Source of the DNA: Lithocarpus polystachyus
Taxonomy: Eukaryota; Streptophyta; Magnoliopsida; Fagales; Fagaceae
Direction: 5' to 3'
DNA length: 64,000 nucleotides
Assembly (NCBI GenBank): GCA_033629205.1
Contig: CM066162.1
Coordinates: 19,591,452 to 19,655,451, forward strand
The notes beneath the pieces were generated by a model. That model had not been told where the DNA came from. It ran no database searches and was given only the letters and a program-made list of their open reading frames with translations. A program made the translations under genes and the position numbers. Position 1 is the first letter of the stretch. Each line of letters begins with the position of its first letter. Below are positions 46,443 through 57,000 of this stretch, one piece after another.

Positions 46443-47864
46443 TGTTGAAACAATATTGATTAATTTTGTAAAAGTTCTTGCAAATGTGTGCGAGGGTCCT
46501 TTTTGGATAGTGTCCAGGCCCAAGTAGAAGCAAGGACCCTAGGCCTTTTAGTTGTTGTTTTAAGAGACTAGGCTTGGTTCACTGCAGCTACATGAGCTGA
46601 TTACAAATCAAGTGGTGCACAAAGCATGAATCCTACAATACATATATACTAACAAAACATGGAATATTTATGCATGAAACAACAAGAAACAGTAAAGGAG
46701 CAATGTGATAAATGAAGATACAAAATAAACGTTAAGGATCCTTAAAGCAATATGAGATATTTCATTACTTTCTTATTTGTGTATTACAATATGCTTACTA
46801 AGATGTGTTACAAGGTCCAAATAAGCTCAAAAATTACAAACTTAGATGGCTCTTCTAGCCTCTAAGACTTGCAAAGTTTGAACCCCTTTGAATCCAAGTA
46901 TGCTCTAGAATGACTGTTTGAGGATACCGGGCGGTATTCTCCTTTCTTTTGCTACTTTGTTTGAGTCTTTTACAGAGTTTTCTCAATGATTCTATTCTAA
47001 TTCACTGTTTTCTGAATGCCGTTTCACTGTTGGCTGCTTCTCCATTTCATAGTGTCATCTTAGAGTTTCGGGGTACCACTGATTCCCCTCCTTTACTCCC
47101 TTGGGTACTAGAGCCAATGTTGTGCCAGCAACTTTGGCGGTTTGGTGGCTGGTCCCTTCCTTGTTTCTCATAATTTTCTTCTTTTGGTGCTTTTTCTCAA
47201 AAAGCTTCTTGTTGACTTTCCGTTCTAGGGTGTCCCTAGAGAGTTGACCTCTAATCTCTCTTCCTTCAAGGCTTCTAAACCTCATCTTTTCAGACTTAGC
47301 TTTTTGGTTGCCTTTCCTTTTGTCATTTTTCGCGAGTGAGCCGATTCCATCCCTGCCAAGTTGAAAGTTTTCCCAGCTACTTCCCTTCATAGTTCTTCTT
47401 TCTGGACTCCCCAAGGTACCAGTCCCTTGTTTATGAATTGTTAGTCTCCAAACTTTCTGGTTCCTTTCTGCATCATTGGGTGGCTGATAAGGACGTATCC
47501 GTTCTTTGTTCCTTGTGTTTCTTGGCACTCCTTTTGAGCTGTCTTAATCTCATCCTAGCTTTGCTACAAGTCCCAAGGACCCCGAGCTCTTAGCAACCTC
47601 TGGGTATCCCGGCCCAGTTCTTACCATTGGACTCTCTTTTGACTTTCTAATCTTGGCAGGCTGGGCTTTTTCCTTTCTTCCCTTTGTTTCATGGGCCCTA
47701 AGGCCTATCTCTTCATGGGTCTTGGGCTTAAATCTTTTTAATGGATTTGGGCCTACCATCTTTTTTTCCTTGTTGTGAGCTCAAACTTTTTATTATTATT
47801 TTCCATGGAGTTCACCCACTGTAGTATTTTGGGCTTTGGTGTTATAACGTTTTAGACCTCAACA
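46443..47864 (-). mobile_element. 5' LTR of Tat-type retrotransposon
   Basis: Matches the left LTR from TGTTGA to TCAACA. Slightly longer because of small insertions, for example about 7 bases near 47137-47147 and an added stretch near 46845-46870. In element sense it contains an open frame of 157 codons (47528-47055), of which 93 codons remain open in the other LTR. Confidence 0.9.
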
Positions 47865-48036
47865 ATGTGTTTTTGACTTTGTGTGGGTTTCATTCTATTC
47901 TATGAGATGCATCTTGAGTAGGCTCTATTTTGGTCACACTGATTAATTTTGTTGTTAGATTACTTTTGTGTGCTGATTAAAAGTCTTGTACTCATTGCAT
48001 GTTATATGTCCATTGTTTTTATACAGATTCATAGTT

Positions 48037-48820
48037 ATGAACGACAAAGAGGTTTTGACAAATGAGGATAAATTGTTTTGAGAGAATCAGATTTGGATGT
48101 TCTTGAAGGACCCTGTTATCTCAATGACCAAATCATTGCCTTTTATTTTGGGTATTTGTCTTCCTTATGTAACTCTAATGATATCCTACTCGTTCCACCT
48201 TCGATATCTTTTTGGCTAGCTAATTGCAAGGATGAGACTCAAATATACTATAGAGCCTCGCAAACTACCAACCAAGAAACTTGTTCTTTTCACCATTAAT
48301 GACAATGATGATCTTGATGGAGGCAATAGCAGAACGCATTGGAGTTTACTTGTTCATGATAGGAGCAAGCATGCATTTTTGCATCATGATGGCATGGAGG
48401 GAGTAAAAAATTCTCACGCCACGAAGCTGTACGATGCTGTCAAGAGTTTCATAGGCACGGTTGCTGAGCTGACAAAATTGGCATCATAATCATCATCTTC
48501 ATCAAAAGGTAGAAGTAGAACTAAGAAGAAGAAAGATGTGGGTGCAACTGCCAAAGCTATAGCAGTGGCCAAATTGGAGGCAGTTGCTGATGCTACACCT
48601 TGCTTCATAGAATGCAATACACCACAGCAAATAAATGAATATGACTGGACTTTATGTCATGGCCATTGCTAAAGTGATCTGTCAATGGTATTCAAGTAAA
48701 AGGATTAATAAGGAGAGCAACTGGATTTTTGCTATAGAGAGACAAGCAGACTCATCTCTAGAGTTAACAATGCGAAATGAGGTTTTAAATATGATTGAAG
48801 ATTTAAGGAAGGAGGGTTAA
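48037..48820 (+). pseudogene. NEDD8/SUMO-type protease pseudogene (DEN1/SENP8-like, peptidase C48)
   Basis: Translated blocks follow the plant deneddylase DEN1 in order: LRESDLDVLEGPCYLNDQII, LLVPPSISFWLANC, LVLFTINDN, THWSLLVHDRSKHAFLHHDG, NTPQQINEYD and VMAIAKVICQWYSS. The catalytic His (HW) and Asp (HHD) and the oxyanion Gln (PQQ) are present. The Cys codon that should follow YD is lost: a 2-base deletion gives GACTGGACTT and shifts frame. A TAA at 48487-48489 and frameshifts near 48075 and 48240 also break it. A TACAG acceptor precedes the ATG. The family removes RUB/NEDD8 from proteins. The gag-pol element ends 172 bases upstream. Confidence 0.8.
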
Positions 48821-49314
48821 AGGTAGACTTACCAAGATGTGTTCTTTTCCTTTGATAGTTTTTCATGTATTTAAAAACCGAAACGATCAAAGATCTGAAA
48901 AAGAGATCGGTTCACGGTTTTTCCTAGTTCTTGGCTAGTTTTTTTCTCCATTTTTTTGGTTTTTTTTTGACCTATTATGGATTTAAATTCCAGGTTGAAC
49001 TGGTCAGTTTGGTTTGGTTTTTAAAACATTGCAGTTTTCTTGCTTATAATACATTAATGTTTTTTTATTGACAATGTTAGATCTAAATATAGTAGTTAGT
49101 ATAGCTACAATGGCATTTTTTTTTCTTCTATAATTGCACTGGTTATTCTCAGTTTTCTAATTTTGTTGACATAATGTTTAGTTTTAGTAGCAGTAGCTCT
49201 GTGGCTTTTGTATGGGATTTTATTTTTTTCTTTCATCCTAATACTGAATTTCAATACTTTTCCTTTGTTCTATTATGAGTTTCTATCTTATGTGCCAAGA
49301 GAGAGAGCTTTCCT

Positions 49315-49349
<35 letters not shown>

Positions 49350-49670
49350 AGAAACGAGAGCTTTCCTAGTTGGAAAGCTGAGTGTAACTATCGAATTATC
49401 AATACCTAAAATAGAGTTAACATTATAAAAATGATATGATTATATACTTTATATTCAGCCCTTATTTAACCATTGAATTATCAAATACCTAAAACATAAT
49501 TAACATTATAAAAAGATGAACTTGATCCAAAACATTATAAAAGCATGACATATGTACAATTCTACTACAAATGTGCCAACTAAATATCACCCAATTTAAC
49601 CCACATCAACTGTTATATTAATCCTTGATAGACCGCAAAAATGTTAAACTATTCGGCTTCTTAGAGCATC
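48821..49670. other. Intergenic with minimal retroposon insertion
   Basis: AT-rich and without gene. The only structure is a long T run (49314-49348) in a 15-bp direct repeat (49303-49317 and 49356-49370). Confidence 0.6.
49303..49370 (-). mobile_element. Minimal poly(A) retroposon insertion
   Basis: A perfect 15-bp direct repeat GAGAGCTTTCCTAGT flanks an insert of about 38 bases that on the minus strand reads GTTTCTC followed by about 31 A. This is the form of a target-primed insertion in which almost only the poly(A) tail was copied. Confidence 0.7.
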
Positions 49671-49673
49671 AGT

Positions 49674-50618
49674 ATCTAGAAATGGGAATGCCAAATGTAA
49701 GGGTATTTTAGTGTTTAGGCCCAAATAGAGCTCAGCATTCGGAAGTGGACAATTGTAAAAAACCAAATCTTTTTGCCATTCAGCTATAGTGCAATTCTAC
49801 CTTTAGAATTACACTGTAGCTAAATGGTAACACAAAATATACTATTTAATTCTAAATATCAAATTTCTCTCTCATTCTGTCTCTCATCTCTCTCTCTCCA
49901 CTGAAGCTTCAAGCCTCTCTGTTCTCTCTCTTTCACACAGGTTCATCTCACTCTGTTGCCATCGCTGAAGCCTCTCACCAAGCATCAACTGTGTTTCTTT
50001 TCTCTCTTTGGGTTTTTTTTTTTCTCTCTCTCACGGTGTGGTTGGTTGAGATCGGTGTGGGTGTGCTTAGTCCAATCTCCACTGATCGGCGTGGGTGTGG
50101 TTTGATGAGTGTTTGCTTGGTTCGGCATGGGTGTGGTTAGTCCGATGTGGTGGTAGTGGTGGGGGGTTGTGATGGTGGTAGGTGTTGATGATGATGGAGG
50201 TGGGGGTTGCCGTGGGTGGTGAAGGGCTGGTGTGGAGTTTGGGTTTGGGTTTTAGATTTGTTGTGATTTGCTTGTGTGATTTAAGTGATTTTGGTATGGA
50301 TTTTTTGTTGTGAATTTGCTGGGGTGGCCGGTGGATTTCTGGTGCATGTTTGATTTGGGTGATTTTTTGTTGTGATTTTGTTGGGTATGAGTTTGCTAGA
50401 GGTTGAGGCCGATGCTGGAGGTTGAGGGAGAAAGAGAGGAAAAGGAAGAGAAAAAGAGAAATAGTAAAAAAAGGATTAAAAAAAATATTTAAATAAAATG
50501 GGAAAAAAAATAGAGTTTGAGACGTTGGGTGAATTGTAACATGATATGATATAAGTAATAAAGTAGTTTTTTGGGATGGTAAAATATGATACAATGGCAT
50601 TTTTAATTGTGGATGCTC
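49674..50618. mobile_element. Non-autonomous PIF/Harbinger-like element
   Basis: Ends are GAGCATC (49674) and GATGCTC (50618), flanked on both sides by TTA, the 3-bp target preferred by PIF/Harbinger transposons. The 945-bp interior is CT-rich on the left and GT/GA-rich on the right, with no transposase. Confidence 0.5.
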
Positions 50619-50989
50619 TTACATGTAGTAGCATAAGTAGGATATAAAAGAAAAGGCTCGGTCATATAATTAATTTAAAGTTTTTAACTTTTCCTTTATA
50701 TTTTTTCATTTCCTCAAAAGACGTTGATTTGCATAGTCGTAAAATGAAAGAATATAAGAAAAAGTTAAAATAAATACACTTTTGATCCTTAAAATTCAAA
50801 ATAGTTTCATTTATGTCTTCGCATTTCAAATTATTCGATTTCATTTTTTATTTTAACCCTTTATATTTTCTTTGTTTCAAAAAGAAAAAAGAAAAAGAAA
50901 AGAGGAGAGGCAATTTTTATAATTATTGAAAATACAGGGACTAGAAATCAAAGTCAAAAGCAATTCAAACGCCGCCGCCACCACCGGAA

Positions 50990-51000
50990 GCTTATATAAC
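50990..51000 (+). promoter_or_regulatory. TATA box of DGS1 gene
   Basis: GCTTATATAAC about 90 bases before the start codon, just after a CGCC-rich stretch. Confidence 0.5.
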
Positions 51001-51086
51001 CGTATCATTGATTTTAATGCCTCTCTTTCGAATCGTTCCCCTCACAGTACTTGAAAACTCAGTACTAAGCTAAGTACTCTCTACTC

Positions 51087-54000
51087 ATGGAGGTCACAAC
51101 TGTGGAGAACAACAATGAATCCAAGGACCACAACGACAACAACAACAACAAAACCCTATTCTCATTCTACTCCAACTATATCTGGAACCGAGTGCTTGCT
51201 TTCTTGCCTTCCTCTTCTTCTTCTTCTTCGGCCTCAAATGTATTCGCCAAAATCTCCAATCTCTATCGCCAATCCGCTCGCGTCGGCTCTCGAACTCACG
51301 GCGCTTGTCTCCCTCTCCCATTGCCTTCCAACTCCTTCGACTCTGCTTCACTGTAAGACTTTTTTTTTTATACGACTTGTTTGGTTCCCGAGAAAATAGA
51401 GGTTTCACATTTGCGCATTAATAATTGCTTTATTGAAGATTGATTTTGATTTGCTTTCATGTACCGAAATGTCTTGATGTGGAAAGAATTTTTGATTGGA
51501 AGCTATAAAGTTTAAAGAAATTGTTTTTTTTTTTCATTGAATTTTTCATGAGCAAGTTAATGGAAGTGTTCAAATTTATTTTTGTTAATGGAACTTTAGC
51601 AACATTCATAAGATTGCATTTGTATATATTCTGGAAACATTGAACTATGGCTTAAATAAATGCTCTACTACGCGGCGTCCAGGGTTATGTCAGACACCTC
51701 TAGAGTTTACGAGGTTTTGGAGGATATTTTGGAGCACATATTTTTGAATTTGCATAATGTTCAGACGAATTTGCAGTTTTGGCAATCTAGGGCAGAGGTT
51801 AGTAAAACCGTGGATGTGATGTGCTGTGAATGATCGTTTATGTACTGTGAATGATCGTCACGCCGGCATGATTTTGTTTTAGGGATCAAATGCTCGTAAA
51901 ATGTACTTCATGATTTTCGAGAGAGGGCCACTGGCTTTTATTGATGGGGCGATCCAATTGATACGTGGATGTGCTGATGAGGGTTCTTCGATGCAGCATC
52001 TATGCCATTCTGCATCATCTCACATATCTGAGAGAGTAGCTGTTTTAAGTAGCTTAAGATGTGCACTTGCGACGTTCTTGGCTCAGGTTTGCTCGGTCCT
52101 ATACTAACCTTTTGTATTTTTAGAATGAGTAACCTTAGTTTAGTATGTCTTCTTCTTAAATCATCTTATGTTGTTCATATTTATCAATCCTTTCCGTTTT
52201 CCCTCTCTTGCTTGGTTGTAAGCTATTCAAAACAATTGGCACATGACATATGCTGTTATAAGCTGAATGATCTTGAACCAATACTAGGAAGGTCCTAGGA
52301 GTGATCGTGGGTCGGTTGGGCTTGGGTTTGCCAACTGATTCACCAGTTGAAATCACCCAAAAAATCATTTTCTATTTAAAAAAAAAAATTTATATATTAC
52401 TCTCCAAGGGTGGGTCCAAAGGGCCCTACCTTGGTGAGTTTCCACGTCATTAAAAAAAAACCTATATATTAGGATAATCTAACTAGTTAAGTACGTTACC
52501 TTTATTATTCAGACTTCTTTTTTTCCTTGTATTATAAACATTATTTCTGATGAATACCCATAAATAAACTTATCAAAGAAAAAAATGCTGTAAACAACCT
52601 TGATTTCTTTAAAATTAAAATGTTAAATTGTGAGGGTAAATTTTTTCAAGCTTCTTAGAGGTATTTTCTTTTACATGCTTCCATTGTCTAAGGCTTTTCC
52701 CTTTGTTTCTTTCTAATCGATGGTTAAAGGAAAAAAAAGCCTTCATGAAAAATGTTAGAAACAAAAGCGTTGGTTGTTGTAAAGGGTATCACTATCAGTT
52801 TCTTCACCCCATCACTGTTCCCCCCCCCCCCCCCCCCCCCTCTCTCTTCCATAATGATATCCATCATATATATACAAAGTAACACCAAATTTAAATAATT
52901 TTTATTTTAAAGAAAAAATTGGCCTGGAACTTTAAACATCAGATCATGGTTGGGGAATGGAATTTTTTTTTCTTGTTTGACCAGCCTCATTGGGAAAGGA
53001 TTCTTACAATAGATAAAAAAAAAAATTGATGATGTGGAGCCTCACCAAGGCAAGGCCTTTGGACTTTTCCATGGGGAGAAAACCATAGATACACACCCCC
53101 ACCCCCAAGAACTGTGTATCACGTAATCCAAGGGATCCTTGTGGGGATTCAAACCATGAGATCTGGGTCTACTGCTCATCCCAAGCCTCCCACCACAGGA
53201 ATTATATAATGAATTATAGTTATTGTGGATTAGTGTTTATATAGAAGAGTAATGGTGAGATAGTAGATTATTTGTTGCTTCATTTTTGTATTGCTATGGA
53301 TTTATGGGTTTGTCTTTGTGGTATTCGGTGTGAGATGGATTATGCCTAAGTCAGTGTTTGTTTTACTTCAAATGTTGGCATCTGAAACCTACTTGTTATA
53401 GAAATAAAAGTTAGAATGTGGTTCCATCATATTTGACATGGACAATAAGGCGGAAAAAATAAGTCTGGATTTCTTCGATCCTTTTTTGGGTGTCAACAGT
53501 AGTTCATTGGGTATTTTGGATTTTTTGGGCTCATTGTATTAATGATTGCTAGTTATATAGTAACAGCAACTGAATTCACTGTTTTTTCATTAATAAATTT
53601 ATCTTTACCTATAAAAAGAAATGTTTAGCTAAGGTTGTGGTTTCACTCTTCTTAACCCATCCAGTCACTTCCCTTCTCCTGCACTTGCATAACACAACAC
53701 ATGATCTATTTCTATATATACAGACACATATGTACCACCTACTTAGTTACATAGTTGTGTATTACATATCTGCACGTATGTCTACTACTTGCTTTTTTAA
53801 GAGAGTCTTATCAGATTTTGATTCAATTTCTTTTTATAGATTTACATGGAAGTTGACAGATATGGAGAGGAGTTAGTGAAGGATCCTGAGAATTCATTGC
53901 CCTTGTTATTGGTTACAATTAATGATATATTTTCAAATTTAGAGGCATCAATTGGACATCTACATGCAATGCGTCAGGTGACTATGAACGTAAGACTTAT

Positions 54001-57000
54001 CATTTTTCATGATTATCCTTGTGGTGATCGCTGATTACTTTTGCATTGTTTTCATGTCTTTAATTTTTTCACCATGCAGTTTGCAGAAACTCATATTTGC
54101 TGTTATTATTGTTATTAATATATATTCTGAAGCTTTACTTCTTCCCCCCCCCCCCCCCCCCCCTCCTCTCTTTTGGAATGACTACTTTGCAGAGTGATTC
54201 TTCTGTTGAAGGGAGCTATTCACTCCCACTACTGTTTGAGAAGCTGCCAGGAGTAAATCAGGAAGGATCACAGTGGACTGACTGTGAAGTTAGAGATGCT
54301 ATCAACTTGATTTATCAAAATCTACTCAAATTGGACTCCTATTTATCTGTTATTGTAAGAACTTCTGTCATCTTTTTATGCTTTGTACATAATTGGTACC
54401 CTTAAGATTGTTTTAATTGTTTTTAACAGATGGTAGCTTATATGTCAACTCATTTTTTTGTTGGTGATCATCTCATTAACTTGTAGTACCTACAAATTAT
54501 GCATCCAAACTTACCAAAAAAGGGTGGCTTCTATGATGAAGACATGAATAAAAAGTCTCTAGGCTGTTGTTTCTTTATAGTAATTTTTTTTTTTTAAATT
54601 GGTAAATAATTATAGTAATACACTATAATTTAGGTTGGCCTTCTGGACATCGAAAGTCAGACTATGGCTGGTCTTCAATCTACATGACTGTTAAAAAAGT
54701 TTCTTCTGACTAGAAAAGTCACAACATTTATGGGGGAAATTAATCACAAGTTCTTGGACATCTATGGTCTAATGTCATAATGTGAATTCTGTTAAAAGAA
54801 ATCCTAGTCATAATTAGACCCTAGCCTTTAGGCAATTCCATTCTTAGCTTAAGTAAAATTGAAAGCCCTATATTAGCTGTTGCCATAGTTGTGCTGATAC
54901 TGTTTCCTACATTACATATGAACTAGTATTGCTATTGCATTGTGGACAGTCTGTATACAGTAACTCTACTTTTTATTGTTGCCATTGCTACCCTTGCATT
55001 ACTTTGCCAGATTTTGGCTACAATATGCTAAAAAGCATATATTTCAATGCAAATCCATCATACAAACATTCTCTTTGGGCACAGAGTTAAAATTGATTTA
55101 TGATATATTACTTAGATGTCTTGTGCTATTGAATACCAATGTGGTAGAGCTTGTCATGACATTATGCACCATGCTCTGTGTACTAAGTCATTTGTATTAG
55201 TAATTATATTGCTTAAATTCAAGTTTGTTATTGTTTCATATTTTATTAGTTGTTTTGTTTGTGTATTCTTTAAAATAGATTTGGGTGCTACTATGCATTT
55301 TCTGATATTGAGTTGCATTGCTTGTTTGAAGTTGTATGATTCATTTAAATTTGAAACCTACCTATCAAAAAAAAAAAAAAAAAAAGATTCATTTAAATTT
55401 GAAACCTGTATCATTATTTAAAGCCACATTGACTAGAGGGCTTGATGGGAAGTGCAAACAATGTAAAGAAGAGTAGATTCAAGAGGCTGATGAGCTGTAG
55501 CTTAAATGGAGCTTCCTCCCTTGTTAAGAAAAGGGTGAGGGGTTATTACTTTTTATATAAATAAAAAAAAGAGGAGGGTGAAGGGTGCGGTTGTGAGTCC
55601 AAGACCATGCATAAGTAACTTAGCAATTAAAAATAAAAAGAACATGAATTAAGATAAGAGACTTAAAACTATTGCCCAATATTATGCAGTTTGATTGAGT
55701 TCATTCAACTTTTTTAACACTATTTGTATAATACTCTGAATAAGGAAGTACATAATTGCCAATGGTTAATTTATCTATGGTTGTTGCCTAAATTGTTATA
55801 TTAATATTAGTTATATTGAGGTAATATCCAGTATTTGGTTGGTTAGATATATAGTTATATTGAACTAAGATTAAAGTTAATTAATTTAATTTGCATTCAT
55901 TACATGCATGCATATGATGTTTGCTTAAATGAACCAGATAATTTTGATATAGTTCTTTGTTGGTTGAAGGACACTAGATTGTTGAATGTGTGATAGCAGA
56001 GTAACTTATCAAGTTGGCTTGGCCTAGACAATTTTGGGAGATTAACAGGCTCATGCCTCAATTTATGTAGTTTAATCAGATCAGATTTAAGACTTGTAGT
56101 GTGCTTGCATTTTTGTTCTCTTAGGTTGCGAAACATCGGAAACCTAGGAAGATAACTTTACATTGGATTCGCTATACGTGTGGTGCAGTTGGCCTCTCTG
56201 TTTGTTCTATGTGGGTCCTACGGCATAGTAGTTTGATGGGGAGTTCTGACATTGACAAATGGATTGGTGATGCCAGAGACTCAACAGTTAGCTTTTTCAA
56301 TGATCATGTTGAGCAACCGGTATTTTCATTCTTTCCACTTACTTTTCCACTTGCCCATTTCTTACCTTTTGAAAAAAGTATGAAAAGTTCTCATCAAAAC
56401 TCTTTGCTGACCCTAATACAGTGTGAAGAGGATTTTGGGAAGATTGTTAATTCTGTTTTATTAATAATCATGCCATTTGCCATTTGGAATCTAGACAATC
56501 ATTTTGGGACGGATAGAGTATAACTTTTCTTTGTTGATGCCATAACTCTCTTTTTCTTTCCCCTCCCACCTCTACTTATCCTTTGCATATTAGGTTTTTT
56601 CATATCTATAAAGTTTTTAATATTTGAATGATTAATTCAATCTTTTAACAGCTTTTGTCAATTAGAGATGAACTTTTTGAGACATTCAGGAAGAGGCACA
56701 AAGGTGTCATGGAGCCTGAAGAAGTTCTGTTAACTTCTAATTCTCTGCACAGGTCGTTGTTTATTAACCATTTTCAGTTGAATATTCTATATAAATGCCA
56801 ATCATGCATATATTACGTTGACTTCAGTCATTAAAGTTCCCCTCCAGATTTTAGACACACTTATTTCCATATATACTTGCATAATACACTTATGAAGCCT
56901 TATTGATTTATGCATGAAACAGAGAGCTTTTGTGATAATTTAAACCTTCCAATAGATTAAAGGCCTGTGATGTGAGTGGTAGAGGTATTGCCTGAATTTG

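Larger units (their letters stand above)
32789..47864 (-). mobile_element. Degenerate Tat-lineage Ty3/gypsy retrotransposon with antisense gene
   Basis: Element order, read on the minus strand from the right: 5' LTR, PBS, leader, gag, protease, RT, RNase H, second RNase H, integrase, long 3' region with a plus-strand gene, PPT, 3' LTR, and an additional leader copy. The pol order (RT before integrase) defines Ty3/gypsy. The C/H-type gag zinc finger, double RNase H and antisense gene after pol point to the Tat branch (Ogre/Retand relatives). The core element from LTR to LTR is 14.3 kb. Stops and frameshifts throughout show it is inactive. Confidence 0.85.

Noticed and set aside
50067..50600. 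177-codon minus-strand Pro/His/Thr-rich frame
   Set aside because: Lies in the repeat-like GT-rich half of a transposon; composition is that of a simple repeat.
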